A DNA stretch of 64,000 nt from a virus: positions 1 through 64,000 of IMG/VR virus record IMGVR_UViG_3300042090_002000. The stretch is one strand, 5' to 3'. Within the stretch, counting starts at the first letter, position 1, and every line of letters begins with the position of its first letter. Of the stretch, positions 42,795-50,359 are shown in pieces. The notes beneath the pieces are model-generated. The model did no database searches and was not told the DNA's origin. It worked only from the letters and a program-made list of their open reading frames with translations. Made by a program: the position numbers and the translations under genes.

Positions 42795-44393
42795 ATGAGC
42801 AAACACACTCAGTACGGCGCGGACGCGCGAGACGCGATCCTGCGTGGCGTGGATTTCCTTGTTGACGCTGTTGCATTGACTGAAGGGCCGCGTGGAAGAA
42901 ATGTCATCATGGGGCAACGCGCGTTGGGTCAAACGCCGAAAGTTTCGCGCGACGGCGTGACCGTTGCGAACTATGTCGATCCGGTTGACCCCACTGAACA
43001 GATGGGCGCTGATCTGATCCGCGAGGCTTGCCAGAAAACCGACAACGTCGTTGGCGACGGCACGACCTGCACGGCTGTTCTTGCCCGCGCTATGATTCAC
43101 GCTGGCTTTGATTTGATCACCAAGGGTGCGAACCCTTTGGCCATGGAGCGCGGCATTCATAAGGCCACGGCGCTTGTGATTGACCGGCTGCGCAAGATGG
43201 CTGTAGAAGTCTCCGGGGACAAAGTCTTTCAAGTTGCCACGGTGTCTGCGCACGGGGACACGGAGATCGGATGGCTTGTCGCGGAGGCTGTTGAGAAAGC
43301 GGGCAAGGATGGAATTGTGACGGCGGAACCATCCGTGACAGCGAAGACGTTTGTTGAGAACGCGCCCGGGCTGGAGTTGGAAAAATCGAATCTGCTTTCG
43401 CCGGTGTTCATCACGCACCCAGAGGAAATGAAAGCGGAGTTGCCGAATTGTCGCATCCTGTTGTGGGAAGGTGTGATCTCGTCTGCCAAGGCGGTTGTGC
43501 CGATCTTGTCGCAAGTCAAGGCCGATAACACCCCGCTGCTGATCATTGCCGGAGGATACGAGGCCGAAGCATTGGCGTGCATCATCAAGAACAAGGCCGC
43601 GTTGGCGCTGCCAGTGAACGCAGTGCGCATGGAAGCCTACGGTGACCGGCGCAAGGAAGTGATGCGCGATATTGCCGCGCTAGTCGGCGGCACCGCGTAC
43701 ACGGAAGACATGGGAATGAAAATCGAAACGGTCGATCTGAAAAAGCTGGGTGTGGCGCGCAAGGTTGTCACCACCATGGCCAAAACGCAGATCATCGACG
43801 GCAAGGGCAGCCAAGTGGAATTGGCCGGGCGCATTGCCCATATCCGTACCGCTATCGAAGCGGCGGCTCCGGCGGAGCAACCCCCGCTGAAAACGCGACT
43901 GGCGGCGCTGCTGGGCGGCATCACGATCATCAAAGTGGGCGGCACGACCGTCACGGAGATGGAAGAGAAGCGCGACCGTGTTGTCGATGCACTATCGGCG
44001 GCGAAGGCTGCGGTTGAGTCTGGCGTGGTCGCGGGCGGTGGCACTGCCATCTTCAATGCGGCATTTGGATTGAGTGAACGTACTCCACCCGTAGCGAGCG
44101 AAGAGGGACCCGGATTTTCTGTTGTGGCCAGCGCAGGGCGCGCGGTGGTCCGGCAGATCGCAGAGAACGCGGGCGTCAACGCGAACGAGATAATCGGTAC
44201 TCTTTTATCAAGTCATGAGGGGCTGGGCTACAATGCGGTGACCGGAGAATTTGAAAATTTGGTTAACGCAGGAATTATCGATCCCGTGAAAGTTGTGATC
44301 GAAGCCCTGAAGAACGCGGCAGCGGTGGCTTGCAGCATCCTCACCATGGGAGCCACGGTGAGCGAAATTAAACAGGAGAAACAAAATGGATAG
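42795..44393 (+). CDS. groL: Chaperonin GroEL (Cpn60)
   Basis: 532 residues, close to the ~548 of bacterial GroEL. It folds proteins in an ATP-driven ring with GroES. Conserved elements include LTEGPRGRNVI-type N-terminus, DGVTVANYVD, the nucleotide loop VGDGTT at residue ~87, apical-domain motifs and the late VVAGGGTA ATP-site glycines. It lacks a Gly-Gly-Met tail. GAGGAGACC precedes the ATG. A phage copy probably serves its own capsid or large virion proteins, which may be too large or too abundant for the host system (inference). Confidence 0.93.
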   Translation: MSKHTQYGADARDAILRGVDFLVDAVALTEGPRGRNVIMGQRALGQTPKVSRDGVTVANYVDPVDPTEQMGADLIREACQKTDNVVGDGTTCTAVLARAMIHAGFDLITKGANPLAMERGIHKATALVIDRLRKMAVEVSGDKVFQVATVSAHGDTEIGWLVAEAVEKAGKDGIVTAEPSVTAKTFVENAPGLELEKSNLLSPVFITHPEEMKAELPNCRILLWEGVISSAKAVVPILSQVKADNTPLLIIAGGYEAEALACIIKNKAALALPVNAVRMEAYGDRRKEVMRDIAALVGGTAYTEDMGMKIETVDLKKLGVARKVVTTMAKTQIIDGKGSQVELAGRIAHIRTAIEAAAPAEQPPLKTRLAALLGGITIIKVGGTTVTEMEEKRDRVVDALSAAKAAVESGVVAGGGTAIFNAAFGLSERTPPVASEEGPGFSVVASAGRAVVRQIAENAGVNANEIIGTLLSSHEGLGYNAVTGEFENLVNAGIIDPVKVVIEALKNAAAVACSILTMGATVSEIKQEKQNG

Positions 44394-44592
44394 GCTAGGA
44401 TTCGGCGACAATAAAATTCCAAATGTTCGCCCCGGGCAGACTGTGTACTTCTGGTCAGTTTTATTGCCCAGCGGCGAAGAACTACAGATAGTAACGCAGC
44501 GGCCTATTCCAACTGATGTGTGCGATGACATCAACTCCCGCGAAATCCTTGCGGCGCAAATATATCCCCGGAGGCTAGACGCCAATGTCTAA
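44386..44592 (+). CDS. 68-residue protein between GroEL and GroES
   Basis: ATG with CAGGAG upstream, overlapping the GroEL end. Beta-type (GQTVYFWSVLLPSGEELQIV). Coupled to GroES by an 8-base overlap. Function unknown; perhaps a chaperonin accessory. Confidence 0.5.
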   Translation: MDRLGFGDNKIPNVRPGQTVYFWSVLLPSGEELQIVTQRPIPTDVCDDINSREILAAQIYPRRLDANV

Positions 44593-44866
44593 GACTCGAT
44601 TAGAACCAATGGGTGATTATTTATTGGTGACGGACAATAAGAGAACCACCACTCTGGATGGGATCGAATTGCCGGACAACGTCAGGCAACAGGAGATGTG
44701 CTTTGGATTTGTGGTGGCAGTTGGCCCGCTTTGTGGTACACTAAAACAGCAGGATCGCATCTGCTACGGACCCTACGCGGGAAAGACGGTGGCACTCGAT
44801 GGATTCGAATTTAGACTTTTGCGAGAAGGTCAAGTTGAAGGGCGGCTCATCACCGCAGACGAATAG
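44585..44866 (+). CDS. groS: Co-chaperonin GroES-like protein
   Basis: 93 residues, near the family length of ~97. The core matches Cpn10: LEPMGDYLLV, a mobile-loop region TTTLDGIELPDN, then GFVVAVGPL, YGPYAGKTV and EFRLLREGQVEG. It should cap the adjacent GroEL. The mobile loop is divergent, which may suit the phage GroEL specifically (inference). Its 3' end overlaps the following HNH gene by 68 bases. Confidence 0.85.
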   Translation: MSKTRLEPMGDYLLVTDNKRTTTLDGIELPDNVRQQEMCFGFVVAVGPLCGTLKQQDRICYGPYAGKTVALDGFEFRLLREGQVEGRLITADE

Positions 44867-45359
44867 GTGCGCCAATCCTTTGTGTTCTAATGGGGTGGTG
44901 CCAAATAAATATCACCCAACTAGGACAAAATATTGCACGCCTGTTTGTCGCATGCAACATCGTAATAGAGTGTTTGGACAACAGGATCGAGAAAAATGGA
45001 AACGTGATCATCCAGAAAACTACAAGGCATCCATGAGTCGGCGCAAACAAAAAGAAAAAGATGATCCAGAAACCAAATTGGTTCGGTCTCGCGCAAATCG
45101 TGATAGTAAATGCAAAAAGGCGTATGGAATTACGCTGGAACAAAAAGAACAGCGGATTGCGGCCCAAGATTTTCGATGTGCAAATCCGGGTTGTCGTTCC
45201 ACTGATCCCCATGGAAAGGGTTGGGTTTCGGATCATTCGCACAAGACAGGAAAGTTGCGCGGTGAACTTTGCAACTGCTGTAATGTGGCGCTTGGGATGG
45301 TACACGATGATCTTGTAGTTCTAGACGGGCTGATGAGGTATTTAAGATTTTATGAATAA
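44799..45359 (+). CDS. HNH endonuclease, endonuclease VII type
   Basis: 186 residues if the ATG inside GroES is used; a later start is possible. A zinc-finger front (CANPLCSN...YCTPVC), a basic linker, then ITLEQKEQRIAAQDFRCANPGC...WVSDHSHKTGKLRGELCNCCNVALG. Complete endonuclease VII core. It sits between GroES and the small-terminase-like gene. Confidence 0.82.
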   Translation: MDSNLDFCEKVKLKGGSSPQTNRCANPLCSNGVVPNKYHPTRTKYCTPVCRMQHRNRVFGQQDREKWKRDHPENYKASMSRRKQKEKDDPETKLVRSRANRDSKCKKAYGITLEQKEQRIAAQDFRCANPGCRSTDPHGKGWVSDHSHKTGKLRGELCNCCNVALGMVHDDLVVLDGLMRYLRFYE

Positions 45360-45858
45360 CGAATTGAGACGAAAGCTAACTTTGGATGAAGTTATGGAGA
45401 CGCCTGAATATCGCGCGCTCACACCCAAACAACAGCTTTTTTGTGCAACTTATATTGCCGGAGGATTGGCCACGGGGGTTTATGATCGCCTCGACGCGAC
45501 GCAGAAGGCGTACGTCTGCAAAGACGCGGAATCGGTGCGCGTGATGTCCTACGCGATGATGGGAAACATCCGGGTGATCGAAGCGTTGAATAGGCATTTC
45601 AATACAGATCCAGTCGAAGAGTTTTTGCAAGAGGTGTCCCGCGCCATTCACAATCGTCGGCTCTCTATTGCGCAGGTGCAGGCCCTGAAGATCAAGGCTG
45701 ACCTATTGGGATACGCCGCAAAGCTGCCCGGCGCGACGCCTAATGTTCCGTCCGCCAGCGCCATGATGGACGCGGCCAAGAATCCGCGCAAAGCCAAGAG
45801 CAAACCTTCCGCCCGCAAACCAACCCCCGCCAAAATCAACCACGATTACGAATTTTAA
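45352..45858 (+). CDS. Terminase small subunit-like protein
   Basis: 168 residues. LTPKQQLFCATYIAGG, ATQKAYVCKDAESVRVMSYAMM and NIRVIEALNRHF follow the phage small-terminase pattern, with a DNA-recognition helix-turn-helix in the N-terminal half. The C-terminus is Lys/Pro/Ala-rich. It would recognise packaging sites for the large terminase at 52418. It overlaps the HNH gene by 8 bases. Confidence 0.65.
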   Translation: MNNELRRKLTLDEVMETPEYRALTPKQQLFCATYIAGGLATGVYDRLDATQKAYVCKDAESVRVMSYAMMGNIRVIEALNRHFNTDPVEEFLQEVSRAIHNRRLSIAQVQALKIKADLLGYAAKLPGATPNVPSASAMMDAAKNPRKAKSKPSARKPTPAKINHDYEF

Positions 45859-45883
45859 GACTTTCCTTTTCTCAAATAGGGGA
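45859..45883 (+). promoter_or_regulatory. Late-type promoter motif (copy 6, variant)
   Basis: TTTTAA then GACTTT-N6-CTCAAATAG and GGGAG, directly upstream of an HNH gene and the following virion genes. Confidence 0.55.
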
Positions 45884-45891
45884 GTCTTGTT

Positions 45892-46293
45892 GTGAACACA
45901 TCCCATCCATATTCTAAGAAAAAAGCGAAGTATGATAAACAGTGGCGACAAAATCATAAGCCTGAGCGGATTGCTTATCGAAAAGCGTATGATCCTCTTT
46001 GGCGCACCACTGCGGCTGGTCGCTGGTCTATTTTTAGAGCCCGCGCAAAACAGCGAAAGTTGCGAGTGGGTATATCTCTAGAAGAATTTCTAGGTCTTGC
46101 GCCCGATCCCTGTTTTTATTGTGGCAGAGACCGCAGCGATACATGGGGACTGGACCGGATTGATAGTGCTGGGGAATACACGCTGAATAATGTGCGTCCA
46201 TGTTGTCGAACCTGCAACTTAGCAAAAAACGATATGACTGTGGAAGAGTTTAGAACATGGGCCACTGCTTTGGCAAGACACTGGAATTTATGA
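45892..46293 (+). CDS. HNH endonuclease (classical)
   Basis: 133 residues from a GTG start behind GGGGAG. Basic N-terminal half, then CFYCGRDRSDTWGLDRIDS, GEYTLNNVRPCCRTCNLAKNDM, the classical HNH with its two CxxC zinc pairs. It lies between a late-type promoter and the virion genes. Confidence 0.82.
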   Translation: MNTSHPYSKKKAKYDKQWRQNHKPERIAYRKAYDPLWRTTAAGRWSIFRARAKQRKLRVGISLEEFLGLAPDPCFYCGRDRSDTWGLDRIDSAGEYTLNNVRPCCRTCNLAKNDMTVEEFRTWATALARHWNL

Positions 46294-46314
46294 CTTTTTG
46301 TTCACAAGTATGGA
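46292..46314 (+). promoter_or_regulatory. Possible late-type promoter motif (copy 7, one base shorter)
   Basis: GACTTT-N5-CACAAGTATGG. Weaker and overlaps the ATG of the next gene. Confidence 0.35.
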
Positions 46315-46621
46315 CTTCACTATACCCGGAACGGATATGCTGGGACAGCCGCGTCATGGGTCGATCTATGACGAGACTGGGACTCCCGAATCTGGATACG
46401 GCGAATGCGGGCCGTACCATTGTGAAGATTGCGTTCACAAGCCCGCGCCGGATGAACCTTATTGTATCCACCCGCGCGTGGTTGACGATTTTTGTATGCA
46501 GGATAAGTTGGTTATGATCGGCGGACGACCGGCTATCAAGATCAATCTGGAGCATGGGTGCTGCCGTTTCGTACGACCCCCTGCTGAGAAATGTGAGGAT
46601 CACGAACATGGCAACAATTGA
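46310..46621 (+). CDS. 103-residue Cys-rich protein
   Basis: Start at MDFTIPGTDMLGQPRHGSIY. Contains CGPYHCEDCVHKP...YCIHPRVVDDFC...CCRF, a likely zinc site typical of small phage proteins. Overlaps the next gene start. Confidence 0.55.
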   Translation: MDFTIPGTDMLGQPRHGSIYDETGTPESGYGECGPYHCEDCVHKPAPDEPYCIHPRVVDDFCMQDKLVMIGGRPAIKINLEHGCCRFVRPPAEKCEDHEHGNN

Positions 46622-46859
46622 AGATTCCATCGCGCAGTTGCAATCTGAAGTGGCGGATTTGAAAGCACAGGTTGCTGAACTTCAAAATCATCTAGGTGCG
46701 CAACAGATCGGACTCGAATCCGCGCAGAATACTCTTCACGATCATGCGCAGCAAATCGCCGCGATTGCCGCGACACCAGCAGCAAAGCCAATTAATATCG
46801 TGACGAAGCCTTTGGGAGAAGTTCCTTCCCGCAGTCCGCTACAACCACTGGCGAGGTAA
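46608..46859 (+). CDS. 83-residue coiled-coil protein
   Basis: Start MATIEDSIAQLQSEVADLKA. Strong heptads over the first 50 residues, then an Ala/Pro tail. Probably oligomeric; function unknown. Confidence 0.5.
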   Translation: MATIEDSIAQLQSEVADLKAQVAELQNHLGAQQIGLESAQNTLHDHAQQIAAIAATPAAKPINIVTKPLGEVPSRSPLQPLAR

Positions 46860-46863
46860 TGTC

Positions 46864-47028
46864 GTGGCCGACATGTCTAAAGCACAGGCGTTTCATGAAG
46901 TCTATGCAAAGACGCCAAAGACGGTCACGGCCACAGGCAAGACTGGTGAAGCGAGGCGGAAGATGATGATCGCTGTTGCGCTCAGCAAGGCGGGGCTCTC
47001 GAAGCCCGGGAAGAACCACAAGGGGTAA
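46864..47028 (+). CDS. 54-residue basic protein with SKPGK-type end
   Basis: GTG start. The C-terminal KAGLSKPGKNHKG resembles segments in the small genes at 48169 and 48818 (LKKPGQGHKP, LSKPGKTASA). A family of small basic head proteins is possible. Confidence 0.45.
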   Translation: MADMSKAQAFHEVYAKTPKTVTATGKTGEARRKMMIAVALSKAGLSKPGKNHKG

Positions 47029-47033
47029 TTGAC

Positions 47034-48164
47034 ATGCGTACCCATATGCACACATTTTCGTCGGGTGGCGGCTCTGGAAGCGGCTCGTCCTCTTCGGTCA
47101 TGTCCGAAGTTTCCGCGGCGTCTGTTGCGACTCGTGCGATTGGCACCGTTTATCAAAACACAACAGGCAAGCCTTTGCTTGTGAGCGTAGCCGCGCAAAA
47201 TAGCGGCACCAATGGATGTATTACCGCGAACACCGGCGCAACATCATCTCCCGCAACTCCAGTTGCGCAAATGTCGGGACAGCAAAACGGCGATGGTTTG
47301 ACGAACTTGCAGTTTTTTGTACTCCTCGGAAATTATTACGAAGTGGTGGCGACAAACGGCACACAAACGCTTTTGATCTGGCGCGAATACGAACTTGCTT
47401 CTGGCACGTTCCTTGACAGCGGAGATATCGTTGGGACTCGTGTTTCTGGCACGATCTATCAGAACACTGGTGCGACTACGTTGTTTGTGGTGGCCCAATC
47501 GAACACTCTATCGACAGGCGATGAGATTAATTGCGTGTGCGATGGGAATGCGTCTCCGACTACAGTCGTGGATCAGCAAGTTATTTCAACCTACGGTGCT
47601 TACGGCGGCCCGCTCGCGATTTACTCCATGTTTCCTGTGCCTGCTGGGTATTATTACAAAGTTACGGTTACCACAAGTGGGTCGGGTGTTTTGGCACACT
47701 GGCATGAATACTCATGGGCTGTTCCTTGCTTGCAGTCTTTGAATTTACTTGGAGCTAATCCCGGGTCACTTCCAGCTACTGGCCAGCCCTATTCTGCGGG
47801 ACCTTATGCCCCGACAGTTCCACGAACACTCTTCGGTCCGACTGGTATTTCTACCCCATCGTTGGAGTCGAACGGCACAACGACTCAATGGGAGAACGCT
47901 TTCGGACTTCAGTCATGGCAAAATGGTTCAAAAATGACTTGGGTTGCAGTCATCAGTCAAGTGGCTGTTGGCGGCAACGCGGCTGCAATCTTGTCGGACA
48001 ATGGAATCCCTGCGTATCGGCCTGTGACGCTGGTCGGGGCGGGAAACGGTCTCTCTAAAACGCTGCGCGCGCCGGTGCTGCCAAATCAGTTTTACACATA
48101 CTGGGATTATTCATCATCCAACAACATCACAGGAATCGCGTGGATTGAGTACACGCTGGGGTAA
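47034..48164 (+). CDS. Virion protein with repeated beta domains
   Basis: 376 residues. Two clear copies of a ~90-residue beta domain (RAIGTVYQNTTGKPLLVSV...LIWREYEL and RVSGTIYQNTGATTLFVVA...AHWHEYSW) and a more distant third at the end (KMTWVAVISQV...GIAWIEYTLG). The N-terminus is a Gly/Ser linker. Such modules are typical of head fibres or tail decoration. Confidence 0.6.
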   Translation: MRTHMHTFSSGGGSGSGSSSSVMSEVSAASVATRAIGTVYQNTTGKPLLVSVAAQNSGTNGCITANTGATSSPATPVAQMSGQQNGDGLTNLQFFVLLGNYYEVVATNGTQTLLIWREYELASGTFLDSGDIVGTRVSGTIYQNTGATTLFVVAQSNTLSTGDEINCVCDGNASPTTVVDQQVISTYGAYGGPLAIYSMFPVPAGYYYKVTVTTSGSGVLAHWHEYSWAVPCLQSLNLLGANPGSLPATGQPYSAGPYAPTVPRTLFGPTGISTPSLESNGTTTQWENAFGLQSWQNGSKMTWVAVISQVAVGGNAAAILSDNGIPAYRPVTLVGAGNGLSKTLRAPVLPNQFYTYWDYSSSNNITGIAWIEYTLG

Positions 48165-48168
48165 GCAT

Positions 48169-48372
48169 ATGGCACACGATATTCACGGTGCATTGGCGGG
48201 ATTAAAGAAGCCCGGCCAAGGCCACAAACCGAAGGGAGCCCACGGGCGCGCGGCAGTTCACGCGCTGGGGCGTACGAAGACCACGGGGAATTTTGCTAAG
48301 ATCGAGAAGGCCAAAGGTAAGGGCGCGGCAATCGCGGCCTACCAAAACGCGCTAAAGGCGCACAAGGGGTAA
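48169..48372 (+). CDS. 67-residue basic protein
   Basis: Start MAHDIHGALAGLKKPGQGHK. Lys/Ala/Gly-rich. Shares the KKPG-type segment with two neighbours. Confidence 0.45.
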   Translation: MAHDIHGALAGLKKPGQGHKPKGAHGRAAVHALGRTKTTGNFAKIEKAKGKGAAIAAYQNALKAHKG

Positions 48373-48376
48373 TACC

Positions 48377-48766
48377 ATGCCGCAGTCCAATGATCCAGTT
48401 GCCAAGGCGCTGGCCGGAGCCAAGGCCACACTCGCACACGCGAACGCTACATTCCCAAGCTCAGGAGCCCCGAAAGCTGCAGCTACGCCTGCCCCAGCAG
48501 TGGCTCCAAAAAAGGCTTCGATGAGTATCGGCGAGCCCGAAAAAGGGACCGCGAACGAATTGAAATCGAAAGCTGAAATGGTCGGCAAAGCCAAGACTGC
48601 GCTGGGTGATGCTCCCAAGATGCACAAGGGTGGCCCGGTAAAGAAAAGCGGAACCTACCAACTGCAGGCCGGGGAACACGTCCTCACCGCTCCTGAAGCC
48701 AAGACGGCCCGCAAACATGCGCTGATGATGTCCGGTATGAAGTCGCTCGCCAAGGCCGCGAAGTAA
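48377..48766 (+). CDS. Small head-region protein with MHKGGPVKKSGTYQLQAGE motif
   Basis: 129 residues. Ala/Pro/Lys-rich first half, then the MHKGGPV...YQLQAGEHVL motif seen in small phage proteins coded near head genes. Possibly a packaged or decoration protein. Confidence 0.5.
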   Translation: MPQSNDPVAKALAGAKATLAHANATFPSSGAPKAAATPAPAVAPKKASMSIGEPEKGTANELKSKAEMVGKAKTALGDAPKMHKGGPVKKSGTYQLQAGEHVLTAPEAKTARKHALMMSGMKSLAKAAK

Positions 48767-48783
48767 TCTTGCCCGCAAATTAA

Positions 48784-48804
48784 GACTTCGGTTTCCATAA
48801 GTAG
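48784..48804 (+). promoter_or_regulatory. Late-type promoter motif (copy 8)
   Basis: TTAA then GACTTC-N6-CATAAGTAG, followed by GAG. Strong match. Confidence 0.65.
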
Positions 48805-48817
48805 GAGACTATTGGTC

Positions 48818-49099
48818 ATGGCAAAAGATATGGGGAAGGCTCTCTCTGGGCTCTCGAAGCCCGGCAAGACAGCGTCCGCCAAGCGCGGTACCGCGACTAT
48901 GACTATCGAGGCGATGCCTGCCAAACCGAAGACTTTTACAGATACGAATCTGGATGGCCGGTCGGCTCCGGGCGCGGCTACTGGCGAACAAACCATCGCA
49001 CCGAAGGCCAAACCGGGCGGATCGATCAAACCGGAAATGAACGCGACACCGAAGATGGGCGCGGGGTTTAAGGCCGCATCTGCGATTACAAAAGCATAA
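48818..49099 (+). CDS. 93-residue basic protein
   Basis: MAKDMGKALSGLSKPGKTAS...; Lys/Ala/Pro/Thr-rich and probably disordered. A TTG at 48812 is an alternative start. Confidence 0.45.
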   Translation: MAKDMGKALSGLSKPGKTASAKRGTATMTIEAMPAKPKTFTDTNLDGRSAPGAATGEQTIAPKAKPGGSIKPEMNATPKMGAGFKAASAITKA

Positions 49100-49113
49100 G
49101 AGAGGAAATTCCC

Positions 49114-49470
49114 ATGGTTGCCAAAGGATCACCCAAACCAGTTGTGACAGGCCGCAAAGGTAACGTCGGAGGGGTTTCTACCCCCGGGCGTCGCGGCGAT
49201 CATAAAGCCGCGATGATGGCGGGTATCAAGAATCTTGTTGCGCCGGGGCCGGGAACGGTCAAGACCGCGAAAATTTCGAACCTGTTGCGCAAAGACACGA
49301 ACCCCAAAATTGATGCGGGAAATGTGAAACCTGCGACCGGCACTTCGAAGCCTGCCGCTGGATCACCAAAAGATTTATCGCGTGGCTCTGGCCATGCTGG
49401 CGTCCATATGGGCGTAGGGACCGATCCTGCCACGAAACGGGATTCCGCGAGCGTCGCGAAGCCGAACTAA
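49114..49470 (+). CDS. 118-residue basic low-complexity protein
   Basis: MVAKGSPKPVVTGRKGNVGG... with Gly, Lys, Pro and Ser throughout. AGAGGAAATT precedes the ATG. May be a packaged DNA-associated protein (inference from charge). Confidence 0.45.
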   Translation: MVAKGSPKPVVTGRKGNVGGVSTPGRRGDHKAAMMAGIKNLVAPGPGTVKTAKISNLLRKDTNPKIDAGNVKPATGTSKPAAGSPKDLSRGSGHAGVHMGVGTDPATKRDSASVAKPN

Positions 49471-49492
49471 GATTTGAAGAGGGGATTTTACA

Positions 49493-50164
49493 ATGGGAAC
49501 ACCACGAACTCTTGGAGCCGTCACGATCTCTTCCTCGCCGATCCCGGCGATGTTGGCGGCATCGGGTTACACAGGCACAGTTATTGCCGCAGCTTCGTTT
49601 ACGATTACGAACGGAATTGCGACGATTTTCTTGGGCAGCACTCTGCCGACTGATGGATACAACGGACCGAATGGATACCCCACTTCGAATCCGACCACAC
49701 ACTCTGCGTTTGATATTTATGGTGGCGTCAGCGGACACAACAACGCCGGAGGCAACAATCAAGGCGGTAATGCAGCGGGCGGCCAGCAAGTTTGTTTGTG
49801 GGGTTTTGCAACAGCCACATATTTTAACGGATGCACGATCATTGTTCTTGATTGCAACCCGGCAACGAAATCATTTCGGTTTTATTTCAATCACGCGAAT
49901 GTCGCGAACACAGCGGACACCGGCAATACTGCGCCGACACCCAAGCAGTCGTACCGTGCTATTCGTATTGAGTGCAGCCAGACTATTGGCACCGACTTTA
50001 TTTACGTCGGCGATCTGAACGTATCCTCTTCGCGCTATATCGCGGCGCTGTCTTTGGCCGGTCAGATTGCGATTGAGATTTCGTCAGACAACTTGCGCGC
50101 AGATCGCATCATGCTCGCAAGCACTAGTACGTCGGACACGGCGCAGGTTTCTGTGATCTATTAA
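49493..50164 (+). CDS. Virion protein, beta-type
   Basis: 223 residues. The part ATYFNGCTIIVLDCNPATKSFRFYFNHANV resembles the repeated unit of the giant protein at 4696. It suggests shared adhesion or structural modules. RBS GAGGGG. Confidence 0.5.
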   Translation: MGTPRTLGAVTISSSPIPAMLAASGYTGTVIAAASFTITNGIATIFLGSTLPTDGYNGPNGYPTSNPTTHSAFDIYGGVSGHNNAGGNNQGGNAAGGQQVCLWGFATATYFNGCTIIVLDCNPATKSFRFYFNHANVANTADTGNTAPTPKQSYRAIRIECSQTIGTDFIYVGDLNVSSSRYIAALSLAGQIAIEISSDNLRADRIMLASTSTSDTAQVSVIY

Positions 50165-50173
50165 AGGTGACGG

Positions 50174-50344
50174 ATGCCTCTGATACCGGAAATTGAATTT
50201 ATTTTTCATCCACCAACGCCACCACCGCCATCCTCGGGAAAAGTGGTTGTGGTGAAGTATGGAACGAATCGATTCACGCCCCGGGTTATGTCTCCGCAGA
50301 CGGCGGAAATTGATACGGGACAGGATAATGGAACGAAGTCGTAA
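50174..50344 (+). CDS. 56-residue Pro-rich peptide
   Basis: MPLIPEIEFIFHPPTPPPPS... then a beta end. AGGTGA lies 5 bases before the ATG. Function unknown. Confidence 0.4.
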   Translation: MPLIPEIEFIFHPPTPPPPSSGKVVVVKYGTNRFTPRVMSPQTAEIDTGQDNGTKS

Positions 50345-50359
50345 ATTGGAGACTTAATC

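Noticed and set aside
42684-43514. 276-codon minus-strand frame opposite GroEL
   Set aside because: Shadow of the GroEL gene; no ribosome site and unlikely composition.
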